The translations under genes were made by a program, and so were the position numbers. Shown here piece after piece: positions 8,576 through 16,182 of a DNA stretch of 64,000 nucleotides. The DNA comes from Polynucleobacter aenigmaticus (GTDB lineage: Bacteria; Pseudomonadota; Gammaproteobacteria; Burkholderiales; Burkholderiaceae). The notes under the pieces are model-generated. The model was not told the DNA's origin and ran no database searches. It saw nothing but the letters and a program-made list of their open reading frames with translations. Position 1 is the first letter of the stretch. Every line of letters begins with the position of its first letter. The stretch spans positions 41,221 through 105,220 of the forward strand of contig NZ_NGUO01000006.1 of assembly GCF_002206635.1 (NCBI RefSeq). Reading direction: 5' to 3'.

Positions 8576-9093
8576 ATAAATCCCATTGTTCCCAGGGCTG
8601 CGCCCAGTGCAATCAAATATAAAGGATGCCAGCGGGTAAAGACCGTCAACCCAATAGTCAATAGAGTCAATCCATATGCAGCATAGCTATGATTTATTTG
8701 TAATGCAATCTGCCATGCCGAAGAAAGAACCAGTCCAATTGCCAGTGCGGCAGCGGCGTATTGAATCGCCCTCTTTTTTTGTTCGTCATTCATGCTAAGG
8801 ATCAAGCGTTGTACAAAGTACACCAAAATAGAGGATGGCCAAGCAATAGCAAAAGTAGCGAGTAGGGCTCCCAGAATGCCGCCAACATGCCATCCTATTA
8901 GGGTGATGGTCATGAAATTTGGACCAGGAGCAGCTTGAGCAATTGCAAAGTAATCGGCAAAAGTTTGCAGGTCAACCCAATGCTCTTGGTAGACGGCTAA
9001 ATTTAAAAGGCTCGGCAGTAATGCATTAACCCCACCAAATGCAATAAGAGAAAAGGTGGAAAGTTTTAAGAATAGACTGAGAAGCACGCTCAT
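8572..9093 (-). CDS. chromate-transporter family protein, short (CHR domain) subunit 2
   Basis: A 173-residue membrane protein made of one CHR domain, counted from the ATG at 9093 because the longer frame has no membrane start and the ATG overlaps the upstream stop (ATGA). Conserved residues are the FGGVNALLP loop after helix 1 and the AAPGPNFMT motif. It has about six helices. With the gene directly upstream it makes a heterodimeric short-chain chromate transporter pair. Despite the name, many such pairs export or import other oxyanions, and the Bug gene behind it hints at an organic acid here. Confidence 0.87.
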   Translation of the reverse strand: MSVLLSLFLKLSTFSLIAFGGVNALLPSLLNLAVYQEHWVDLQTFADYFAIAQAAPGPNFMTITLIGWHVGGILGALLATFAIAWPSSILVYFVQRLILSMNDEQKKRAIQYAAAALAIGLVLSSAWQIALQINHSYAAYGLTLLTIGLTVFTRWHPLYLIALGAALGTMGFI

Positions 9094-9629
9094 AGCTTGC
9101 GAGCCTTCTTGAAGGCTAGAAGTAAAGCGAGTGGCGAAATGATGAGAACAACCCAACCAAGGCCTAGGTGAAAGTAACTAGCAGCTATTACTGTGAAAAC
9201 TACCACCAAAAGCATTGCAGGGTATCGAAACTCATCACGCAACATTTTGATGCCGGTGGAGGCAATTAATCCAACGCCCACTGCAGAGATGCCCCTGAGT
9301 AGACCTTGAACGCTCTCTAGGTTGCTGTAATGTTGATATAGCACGGCCAGTAACATGACAATGCAGATTGGCCCGAGAGTCAGACCAAGCGCTGCGGCAA
9401 AGGCACCTTTAGCTCCACAAAGACGTGAGCCAATACATACGGCAAGATTCAGAATATTCGGCCCTGGAACAATTTGGCATATCCCGAGAATGGCGCTGAA
9501 TTCTTCTGAACTAAGGACCTTATCTTGCTCCACCAAGGTGCGGCGAGCCCAGGGTAATACTCCACCAAAACCGGACATACCAATTTTGCTAAAGCAAATA
9601 AATAACTCTGTTGGAGTAAGTGCCTTCAA
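9090..9629 (-). CDS. chromate-transporter family protein, short (CHR domain) subunit 1
   Basis: A 179-residue partner of the subunit encoded just downstream, again a single CHR domain. It begins TPTELFICFSKIGMSGFGG, the typical amphipathic start followed by the S-x-F-G-G motif, and carries CQIVPGPNILN, the counterpart of the PGP motif. The stop overlaps the next start by four bases, so the two subunits should be made together and inserted in opposite orientation. It starts 5 bases behind a D-2-hydroxyacid dehydrogenase on the same strand. This gives the four-gene unit dehydrogenase, CHR subunit 1, CHR subunit 2, Bug. Confidence 0.88.
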   Translation of the reverse strand: MKALTPTELFICFSKIGMSGFGGVLPWARRTLVEQDKVLSSEEFSAILGICQIVPGPNILNLAVCIGSRLCGAKGAFAAALGLTLGPICIVMLLAVLYQHYSNLESVQGLLRGISAVGVGLIASTGIKMLRDEFRYPAMLLVVVFTVIAASYFHLGLGWVVLIISPLALLLAFKKARKL

Positions 9630-9634
9630 GGTGA

Positions 9635-10609
9635 TTACATTTTAAAAGGGTGTGGCAAGGGTTTTTGATCGAGCCAGGCCTCTAAGGTTTGGGTAATGCC
9701 ATTTGAGAAAGTCTCAAAAATAGGCTCTGCGATAAAGCCAAGATGAGGTGTAACTAATAGATTTGGAGTGTTGCGTAAGGGATCGTCTTTTGGAAGCGGC
9801 TCAATATCAAAGACATCGACTGCGGCTTGTGCAGGGCAACCCTTTTTTAGTGCTGCGCACAAATCCGGCATATCAATTAATGCTGAGCGGGAGGTGTTCA
9901 CAAGAATAGAATCGGCCCGCATCAAAGCAAGTTGATCGGCGCTAATAATTCCTTTGGTTCCTGGCCCCGCTACTAAATGCATCGTCACCACTTTAGAGGT
10001 TCTCAGAAGTTCATCGAGACTAACGGATGTGGCATTTTCAGCGGCAGCGCGTTCTGGTGTCATGCGTGGACTCCAGGTAACTACCTCCATGCCAAAGGCA
10101 TGACCAACTCTCGCTACTCGACTACCGATTGCGCCTAAGCCCATCACACCAAGTCGTTGACCAGAGAGCATTGGTAGTAGGGATAGTTCATCGCGCCAGC
10201 CACCGGTAGAAATTAACTTGTTCTCCTCGATCAGGCGTTTAGAGGCGCCCAAGATTAAGGCCCAAGTTAACTCTGCGGTGGTCTCTGTTGATGGGCCACC
10301 AGGAGTACATGCAATAGGGATGTTTCTGGAGACCAAAGAAGAGGCCTCAAGGGTGCCATTACGTTTGCCTGTAAACATGAGGAACTTCAGCTTTGGCAGT
10401 CTCGCAATCATCGCTTCATTAAATGGCGAGCGATCACGCACGATGGCAATGGCATCAGCATCTTTTACAGCCTGGTATAGCGCCTCATCGCGCAATGGCT
10501 CATGATGAATTGTGAGATTTGAATTTTGTTCGAGCCTATCCCATTTGGAGAAGCGACGAAGGGCGCGTTCGTAGTCCCCTAGGATAACAATGTTAGGTAA
10601 ATTAGCCAT
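9635..10609 (-). CDS. D-2-hydroxyacid dehydrogenase family protein
   Basis: 324 residues with the D-isomer-specific 2-hydroxyacid dehydrogenase layout. The Rossmann motif is GLGAIGSRV, followed by the active Arg in VNTSRSALID, Glu in DVFDIEPL and His in VTPHLGF. The substrate loop and N-terminus differ from the 309-residue paralogue at 929-1858, so they are not recent duplicates. It heads the operon with the two CHR-domain transporter subunits and a Bug protein. A hydroxy acid could thus be brought in and oxidised. A run of TTTA repeats lies only 7 bases upstream of the start. Confidence 0.87.
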   Translation of the reverse strand: MANLPNIVILGDYERALRRFSKWDRLEQNSNLTIHHEPLRDEALYQAVKDADAIAIVRDRSPFNEAMIARLPKLKFLMFTGKRNGTLEASSLVSRNIPIACTPGGPSTETTAELTWALILGASKRLIEENKLISTGGWRDELSLLPMLSGQRLGVMGLGAIGSRVARVGHAFGMEVVTWSPRMTPERAAAENATSVSLDELLRTSKVVTMHLVAGPGTKGIISADQLALMRADSILVNTSRSALIDMPDLCAALKKGCPAQAAVDVFDIEPLPKDDPLRNTPNLLVTPHLGFIAEPIFETFSNGITQTLEAWLDQKPLPHPFKM

Positions 10610-10616
10610 GTCTCTC

Positions 10617-10638
10617 TTTATTTATTTATTTATTTATT
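10617..10638. repeat. (TTTA)n tetranucleotide microsatellite
   Basis: Five and a half uninterrupted TTTA units, read as TAAA units on the minus strand. They end 7 bases upstream of the dehydrogenase ATG at 10609, with only GAGAGAC between. It therefore lies at or just behind the ribosome-binding region of a minus-strand operon. Slippage would change spacing between promoter and ribosome site. Confidence 0.9.
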
Positions 10639-10692
10639 ATTCTGTTCGAGTTTACTATCGATTACTAATCAATTTTGATAAAGGAAATTCCC

Positions 10693-10995
10693 ATGATTTT
10701 GGAGCACTGCGATATAGAAATTGACCCAAGTAAGGGTGCTGAGTTTGAGGAGGCTATTTTGCGTGGCGTAAACACGGTGATTGCCAAGGCAAAAGGATTC
10801 CGAGGTTTTAAGGTCAATCACAGCATCGAAAGCCCAGCGCGATATTTATTGCTGATTTACTGGGATAGTTTGGAAAACCATACGGTGGATTTTCGAGGGT
10901 CGGATGCATTTGCTGATTGGCGCGCTATTGTGGGTCCATTTTTTGTAAAGCCACCTTTTGTGGAGCACATGACTTTGGTGGGTAAGTCAGGCTAA
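10693..10995 (+). CDS. antibiotic biosynthesis monooxygenase (ABM) domain protein
   Basis: A 100-residue ferredoxin-like ABM-fold protein. The start at 10693 is chosen because AAGGAA lies six bases ahead; an upstream in-frame ATG at 10675 has no site. Family features are the beginning ILEHCDIEIDPSKGAEFEEA, the central KGFRGFKVNHS and the strand YLLLIYWDSLENH. Members act as haem- or quinol-oxygenases or as small stress proteins, and many have no known substrate. It stands alone between the dehydrogenase operon (divergent) and the convergent trhO, overlapping the latter's end by 4 bases. Confidence 0.8.
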   Translation: MILEHCDIEIDPSKGAEFEEAILRGVNTVIAKAKGFRGFKVNHSIESPARYLLLIYWDSLENHTVDFRGSDAFADWRAIVGPFFVKPPFVEHMTLVGKSG

Positions 10996-11759
10996 ACCTT
11001 TAGTTTCTTGCGGATGGAGTTCTCTACTGGGATGGAATCTAGGGTGGGCTCCAAAGCTTCCCGCTCATCAAATACAAAGCAGCTTCCGGTGTAGTGAGCA
11101 GAGCCGACTTCCTCAAAGTACTTGAGAATGCCTCCCTCAAGCTGGTAGCTGTGCTGCATCCCAATTTCACGCATATAGAGGCCAGATTTTTCGCAGCGGA
11201 TTCCCCCAGTGCAAAAGCTCACCAAAGTTTTATCTGCCAACCCTTCTTTTTTGGCCGCAATGGCTTCCGGAAATTGTGTAAATTTCTCGATATTAAAATG
11301 CAGCGCATTCTCAAAGGTGCCATATTCAACTTCGAAAGCATTTCGCGTGTCGACCATCACTACAGGGCGTCCTAGATCATCTGTGCCACGATCAAGCCAC
11401 TCTTGTAATTTCTTGGGGCTAATGAAATTGGCTCGACCCTCCTCTGGGCGAATCGCTGGATGATTCATCCGGATAATTTCATTTTTGAGTTTGATCAGCA
11501 TTTTTTTAAACGGCTGATCTTCAGACCAACTTTCTTTTGCTTGAAGTGGTTTGAAGCGGGGGTCGGTGCGTAGCCAATCTAAAAAGCCTCGTAATGCATC
11601 AGTCTTGCCCGCAAGAAATAGATTGATGCCTTCGCCAGTTAAGAGAATAGTTCCCTTCAGATGGCGAGAATTACATTCATCAAGCATCTTGGCGCGTAGC
11701 TCAGGTAGATCATCAAGGCTGACGAATAAATAGGCGGCAATATTTAGAATTGACTTCAT
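10992..11759 (-). CDS. trhO: tRNA uridine-34 hydroxylase, rhodanese-like TrhO/YceA
   Basis: 255 residues from the ATG at 11759 (MKSILNIAAYLF); an upstream extension to 11843 is unlikely. An N-terminal acylphosphatase-like domain (LKGTILLTGEGINLFLAG) is followed by a rhodanese domain with VDTRNAFEVEYG and the active-site loop FCTGGIRCEK. Family members hydroxylate U34 of certain tRNAs with O2, the first step to 5-methoxy- or carboxymethoxy-uridine. It is a monocistronic housekeeping gene here, 89 bases from the divergent Bug gene. Confidence 0.92.
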   Translation of the reverse strand: MKSILNIAAYLFVSLDDLPELRAKMLDECNSRHLKGTILLTGEGINLFLAGKTDALRGFLDWLRTDPRFKPLQAKESWSEDQPFKKMLIKLKNEIIRMNHPAIRPEEGRANFISPKKLQEWLDRGTDDLGRPVVMVDTRNAFEVEYGTFENALHFNIEKFTQFPEAIAAKKEGLADKTLVSFCTGGIRCEKSGLYMREIGMQHSYQLEGGILKYFEEVGSAHYTGSCFVFDEREALEPTLDSIPVENSIRKKLKV

Positions 11760-11848
11760 TTTTCTCTCATTAGGCTTGATCAGCATTATCGAGCAAATAG
11801 GCTTGAGGAGTGTTAATCTTGAGCTCTTATTTATAGGAGACAAATCCC

Positions 11849-12862
11849 ATGCAGGATTTAGTAAAAATGGCCAAAAGAGCCTTTAAAAACAGTTTATTAG
11901 CCTCAGTGATGGTCTTGGTAGTCAGTGGTTTTGCGTTGGCGCAAAATGCAGGCGTGGGCACTTGGCCCACCCAAAAGCCGATTCGTTTGATTGCGGTATT
12001 TCCGCCAGGTGGCTCGGTTGATCAGGTTGCTCGTGTATTGGCCCCGGCTTTGCAGTCAGAATTAAAGCAAAACGTAATTGTGGAGAACGTGGGCGGCGCC
12101 TCTGGAGTGATTGGCACTTCTGCAATGACGCGCTCAGATCCAGATGGCTATACCTTTGCGGTGGTATTCGATACCCATGGCGTGAATCCTAGCCTTAAAG
12201 ATAAGCTTCCCTATGACTCTATCAAAGATATTGCCCCCGTCATTCTGATTGGCACGTCACCCATGGTCTTGGTTGCGAGTAAGAAATCAGGCATCACCAG
12301 CTTTAAACAGTTGGTAGATCTTTCTAAAACAGGCAAGCAATTTAGTTACGGCTCTATCGGAGTCGGAAGCTTGGGGCACTTAGCAATGGCTCGCCTCGCA
12401 AAACAAGCAAGCTTTGATTGGAATCACGTTCCTTACCGTGGTGGTGGTCCATTGATGCAGGATGCTTTGGGTAGTCAAGTTGAGTTGGCAATAGGATCAG
12501 AGTTTTTAGTAAAACCCCATATTGATAGCGGTGGCGTGATTCCGTTGGTAATTACTACGGCCAAAAGATCACCATCCTTGCCAAATGTACCAACGATTTC
12601 TGAGAGCGGCTTCCCAGGATTTAGTGCGCCCGCTTGGTGGGCGGTATTGGCTCCTGGTAAAACACCTCCAGCAGTGGTGGATGCGATGAACAAGGCTTTG
12701 AATAAAGCATTGAAAACCTCGGCGGTTGCTGAAAAATTCAAAGCACAAGGCATTCAAATTGTTGGGGGCACCCCGGAAGCTGCTCAAGATTTTATTGGTA
12801 AGCAAATTGGAATTTGGGGCAAGTTCGTTATTGAAAACAACATTAAAGAGAATGCTCAGTAA
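11849..12862 (+). CDS. Bug-family substrate-binding protein
   Basis: A 337-residue exported Bug protein with a long signal peptide ending GFALAQ. It carries the family loops IRLIAVFPPGGSVDQVARV and VENVGGASGVIGTSA with DPDGYT. TAGGAGA lies about 9 bases ahead of the ATG. No TctAB genes are nearby. It is followed 9 bases later by a carboxymuconolactone decarboxylase-like gene and a methyltransferase, so the three may form one transcript. The ligand is probably a small carboxylate, which is inference. Confidence 0.92.
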   Translation: MQDLVKMAKRAFKNSLLASVMVLVVSGFALAQNAGVGTWPTQKPIRLIAVFPPGGSVDQVARVLAPALQSELKQNVIVENVGGASGVIGTSAMTRSDPDGYTFAVVFDTHGVNPSLKDKLPYDSIKDIAPVILIGTSPMVLVASKKSGITSFKQLVDLSKTGKQFSYGSIGVGSLGHLAMARLAKQASFDWNHVPYRGGGPLMQDALGSQVELAIGSEFLVKPHIDSGGVIPLVITTAKRSPSLPNVPTISESGFPGFSAPAWWAVLAPGKTPPAVVDAMNKALNKALKTSAVAEKFKAQGIQIVGGTPEAAQDFIGKQIGIWGKFVIENNIKENAQ

Positions 12863-12871
12863 GAGAAATTT

Positions 12872-13423
12872 ATGTCAGAACGTTTAATTCCTTATCAGCC
12901 AATGGACTTGGCTGAACCGGCCGACCTCGTGGCTGCGATCCGTAAGCGACGTGGAGGCCAGTTTATTAATTTAGATCGCATGCTTTTGCATAGCACTCCG
13001 ATTGCCAAGGGTTGGAACCACTTTATTGGAGAGATTCGTAACAATCTTTCTTTAGATCCAAAGCTACGCGAGCTAGCGATGTGTGGTGTGGCCGTTCTTA
13101 ATGGCGCTGAATATGAATTCTTTCATCATGCCCCTCCCTTTATTAAGGCAGGCGGAACCGAAGAACAAGTACAAGCAATACGGTTGATTGGGCAAGCCAA
13201 TTTTCCGCAGACACTTTTTTCTGCGCTTGAGAATGATGCGGTTGATCTCACTTTTCAGATGACTCGCAACATCAAAGTAGATAGCGGCCTGATGAAGCGC
13301 CTGCAAGTTGCCTTGGGCAATACAGATGCAGTTGAATTGGTCACTGTCATTGCAGCCTACAACATGGTCTCTCGCTTTTTAATTGCCTTAGATGTCAACC
13401 CAGAGGAGCATCCTCCTGAATAA
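12872..13423 (+). CDS. carboxymuconolactone decarboxylase-like protein
   Basis: 183 residues with the CMD/AhpD-type helical fold. The core segment LRELAMCGVAVLNGAEYEFFHHAP shows the conserved Glu and His of the family. The CxxC redox pair of AhpD is absent: those positions hold no cysteines, so peroxidase activity is unlikely. It better fits the decarboxylase or lactone-acting side of the family. It lies between a Bug protein (9 bases before) and a methyltransferase (3 bases after), consistent with a catabolic role for an imported acid. The substrate is unknown. Confidence 0.82.
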   Translation: MSERLIPYQPMDLAEPADLVAAIRKRRGGQFINLDRMLLHSTPIAKGWNHFIGEIRNNLSLDPKLRELAMCGVAVLNGAEYEFFHHAPPFIKAGGTEEQVQAIRLIGQANFPQTLFSALENDAVDLTFQMTRNIKVDSGLMKRLQVALGNTDAVELVTVIAAYNMVSRFLIALDVNPEEHPPE

Positions 13424-13426
13424 GTT

Positions 13427-14617
13427 ATGACCCAAGATAGCGTTATTTACTGGGAGGAGGGTGGTCAAGCATGTTCGGCAATTTGGCATTCTGAAAATGG
13501 CATAGTTCCCCATAAGAAAGTAGTTATTGGAGATGACTTGCTTACGGCTGATGATGCTTATCATTTGGCATGCGAGGGTACGGCGATTCTTTGGAGGGGC
13601 GACTTTCAGAACGCCCGTCAACTCCTACAGGCCTTAGTTCGTAGGGTTGATAAACCCTCAAAGAAATCAAAGCGCGCTGGTAAGCGAGTGGATAAAGCTG
13701 GCGATACAAGTGCGCAGAAAACTGCGGTTGATATTTTCAATCAACATCGTTTAATTCAGTCTCAACGTGCTCGCATTCTGGGGATGCTCTTAATTGAATG
13801 TAATTCTGAGCACACTGTTTCATTGCGACGTGCACCAGATGTATCTTTAGCTTGTCGAGAGGCTTACGGAGTGGTTAGTGAGCCTTATGCTGTCTCTTTG
13901 CGTGAGCTTTTGGGCGTGATTAGTGCACATGAGTGGCGTAAGAATGGTGTGCCTGTTTTGGCTGATAGTGAGGGAGAGCCAGTTTTTGTGCATCCACATT
14001 ACGGCGTCTTCTCGCCAATTCGCGGTGAGTACATTGAATTGGTTTGCAATACGCCATTGCCAAAGCAAATGGAGCAAGAGTCCACTGCATTTGATATTGG
14101 CGCTGGCACTGGAGTGTTATCTATTATTTTGGCGATGCGCGATGTCCAGCACATTGTGGCCACGGAATTAGATGAGCGAGCCCTTGTATGCGCCAAGGAA
14201 AATATTGGGCGCTTACATCTTGAGTCTCAGATCGAGGTTGTAAAGGCTAATTTATTCCCGCCTGGGAAAGCATCTTTAATTGTTTGCAACCCACCTTGGT
14301 TGCCTGCAAGGCCTAGCTCTACCTTAGAGCATGCCGTCTATGATCCGAGCAGTCAGATGCTCAAAGGCTTCTTGAGTGGTCTCAAAGACCATCTGGCACT
14401 TCATGGTGAAGGCTGGTTAATACTTTCCGATCTGGCGGAGTATCTTGGTCTTCGAACTCGAGATGAGTTACTTTCTTGGATTGAGAATGCAGGCTTGGTG
14501 GTATTGGGCCGCGTGGATACTAAGCCAAAGCATCCAAAATCAGATGAAGAGTCTGACTTGCTGCACTTTGCAAGAGCTGCTGAAATTACTTCTCTATGGC
14601 GCCTAGGATCTCAGTAA
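13427..14617 (+). CDS. class I SAM-dependent methyltransferase (HemK/RlmG-like small domain)
   Basis: A 396-residue protein. Its C-terminal half has the methyltransferase motif I (FDIGAGTGVLS, near residue 222) and motif IV NPPW (N288), the signature of enzymes that methylate a planar amide or exocyclic amine in protein Gln or nucleic acid. The N-terminal 200 residues hold a Lys-rich linker (KPSKKSKRAGKRVDK, near residue 75) and no domain I recognise. PrmB, RlmG and TrmN6 relatives share the C-terminal half, so the exact target is open. It starts 3 bases after the CMD-like gene and is convergent with a VOC protein. Confidence 0.8.
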   Translation: MTQDSVIYWEEGGQACSAIWHSENGIVPHKKVVIGDDLLTADDAYHLACEGTAILWRGDFQNARQLLQALVRRVDKPSKKSKRAGKRVDKAGDTSAQKTAVDIFNQHRLIQSQRARILGMLLIECNSEHTVSLRRAPDVSLACREAYGVVSEPYAVSLRELLGVISAHEWRKNGVPVLADSEGEPVFVHPHYGVFSPIRGEYIELVCNTPLPKQMEQESTAFDIGAGTGVLSIILAMRDVQHIVATELDERALVCAKENIGRLHLESQIEVVKANLFPPGKASLIVCNPPWLPARPSSTLEHAVYDPSSQMLKGFLSGLKDHLALHGEGWLILSDLAEYLGLRTRDELLSWIENAGLVVLGRVDTKPKHPKSDEESDLLHFARAAEITSLWRLGSQ

Positions 14618-14636
14618 AGACTCAAAGCGGACCCCT

Positions 14637-15059
14637 TTATTTGGCGAATAGCTGGGTGGGATCTTCAAAGGCCTTGAACTCGAGAGCATTGCCAGCCGGG
14701 TCCAAAAAGAACATCGTGGCTTGCTCACCCACTTTTCCTTTAAATCGTATTTGTGGCTCCATGATGAATTTCATGCCGCTATTTTTTAGGCGATCAGCCA
14801 AAATATGCCAATCTGGCATTGTTAATACAACTCCAAAATGTTTTACTGGAACTTGATGTCCGTCAACTTCATTTGAGGATGCATGGCCGCATTCTTGGGG
14901 GGCAAGGTGAGCAACCAGTTGATGGCCAAAGAAATCAAAATCAATCCATTCATCGGAACTACGACCCTCAGCACAACCTAAGGTGCTTCCGTAAAAAGTG
15001 CGCGCGGCTTCCAGGTCGTTTACTGGAAAAGCAAGGTGGAATGGTTGAATCGTAGACAT
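14637..15059 (-). CDS. VOC-family protein (glyoxalase/dioxygenase fold)
   Basis: 140 residues with two beta-alpha-beta-beta-beta modules typical of vicinal oxygen chelate proteins. Candidate metal ligands are the His in FHLAFPVND, the His in VPVKHFGVV and the Glu in [10 protein letters not shown]. It is close to a conserved family often named VOC family or lactoylglutathione lyase-like. No evidence fixes the reaction. It stands alone, convergent with the methyltransferase and divergent from the third Bug gene, with 99 AT-rich bases between. Confidence 0.85.
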   Translation of the reverse strand: MSTIQPFHLAFPVNDLEAARTFYGSTLGCAEGRSSDEWIDFDFFGHQLVAHLAPQECGHASSNEVDGHQVPVKHFGVVLTMPDWHILADRLKNSGMKFIMEPQIRFKGKVGEQATMFFLDPAGNALEFKAFEDPTQLFAK

Positions 15060-15158
15060 GATGATCCTTGGTGGGTTGTAAGTGACTTTAAATAAGCACA
15101 GTAGTTTCGAAGTTTAGTATATTTAAAACATAAAAATAATGCTGTAGATGGAGACAAT

Positions 15159-16148
15159 ATGATTACGTTTCAAGTTGGTAAATGGTGTAGATGTATTGCC
15201 CGGGCGACCCTCATTCTTTGCTTCTCCGGCGCGGTATATGCCGCTTATCCGGATAGGCCAATTAAGCTCATTGTTCCTTATCCTCCTGGGGGCGCAACCG
15301 ATGTGATTGGCCGCATTCTCGCCAAGAACCTTGGCGAATCTCTAGGTCAGCAGGTGCTTGTTGAAAATCGCGGCGGGGCCGGTGGCAATATTGGCGCAGA
15401 AGCGGTGGCCAAGGCGACGCCAGATGGCTACACGCTCTTGATGGGCGCCGTGACGTCACATTCAACTATGGCAACGCTTGAGAAGGGGAAGTTGCGTTAC
15501 GACATTCTGAAAGACTTCACGCCAGTCATGATTGTGGGTTCAGTGCCCTTGGTCATCGTAGTAAATCCCAATGTTCCCGTGAGAACCTTAAAGGGTTTAG
15601 TAGAGTACGCAAAAGCCAATCCCGATAAGATGAACTACGCCTCATCTGGTCCTGGCGCTCCCCAACGAATGGGTGCTGAGATTTTGCAAAGGGAGGCCGG
15701 ACTCAAAATTACTCACGTTCCTTACAAAGGTAGTGGACCAGCAATGACTGATTTGGTTGCGGGTCAAGTCAATTTAATGGTGGAGACTGTGCCGGCTGCT
15801 TTGCCGTTTATTAATGCTGGTCAATTGCGCCCTTTGGCTGTTACAACAGCAAAGCGCATTTCCATGCTGCCAGACGTACCCACTACCGCTGAATCTGGTA
15901 TGCCTGCCTTAGAAGTGAGTTCTACCTTTGGATTGCTGGCCCCAGCTGGAACACCTATGCCAATCATTGACCAGCTCAATAGCGCAATCGCTAAACTGTT
16001 GGTAAACCCAGAGGTTAAGGAAGCGTTTTTGAAGCAGGGTGTTTACGCTGCAGCGCCAACCAAACCGAAACAATCTGCAGAGCTGCTTGCAAATGAAGTT
16101 AAGCGCTGGGAAAAAGTAATTAAAGACGCGGACATTAAATCCGAGTAA
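15159..16148 (+). CDS. Bug-family substrate-binding protein
   Basis: 329 residues, exported, with a signal peptide ending AVYAAYP. Bug loops: IKLIVPYPPGGATDVIGR and ENRGGAGGNIGAEAVAKA followed by TPDGYTLLMG. A GGAGA site precedes the ATG. The next gene, 34 bases downstream on the same strand, is an IlvD/Edd sugar-acid dehydratase, so the ligand may be a sugar acid or its product. This is the third orphan Bug in under 9 kb. Confidence 0.93.
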   Translation: MITFQVGKWCRCIARATLILCFSGAVYAAYPDRPIKLIVPYPPGGATDVIGRILAKNLGESLGQQVLVENRGGAGGNIGAEAVAKATPDGYTLLMGAVTSHSTMATLEKGKLRYDILKDFTPVMIVGSVPLVIVVNPNVPVRTLKGLVEYAKANPDKMNYASSGPGAPQRMGAEILQREAGLKITHVPYKGSGPAMTDLVAGQVNLMVETVPAALPFINAGQLRPLAVTTAKRISMLPDVPTTAESGMPALEVSSTFGLLAPAGTPMPIIDQLNSAIAKLLVNPEVKEAFLKQGVYAAAPTKPKQSAELLANEVKRWEKVIKDADIKSE

Positions 16149-16182
16149 CGACCATTTATTTTTATAAGTTAAAGAATTATTT

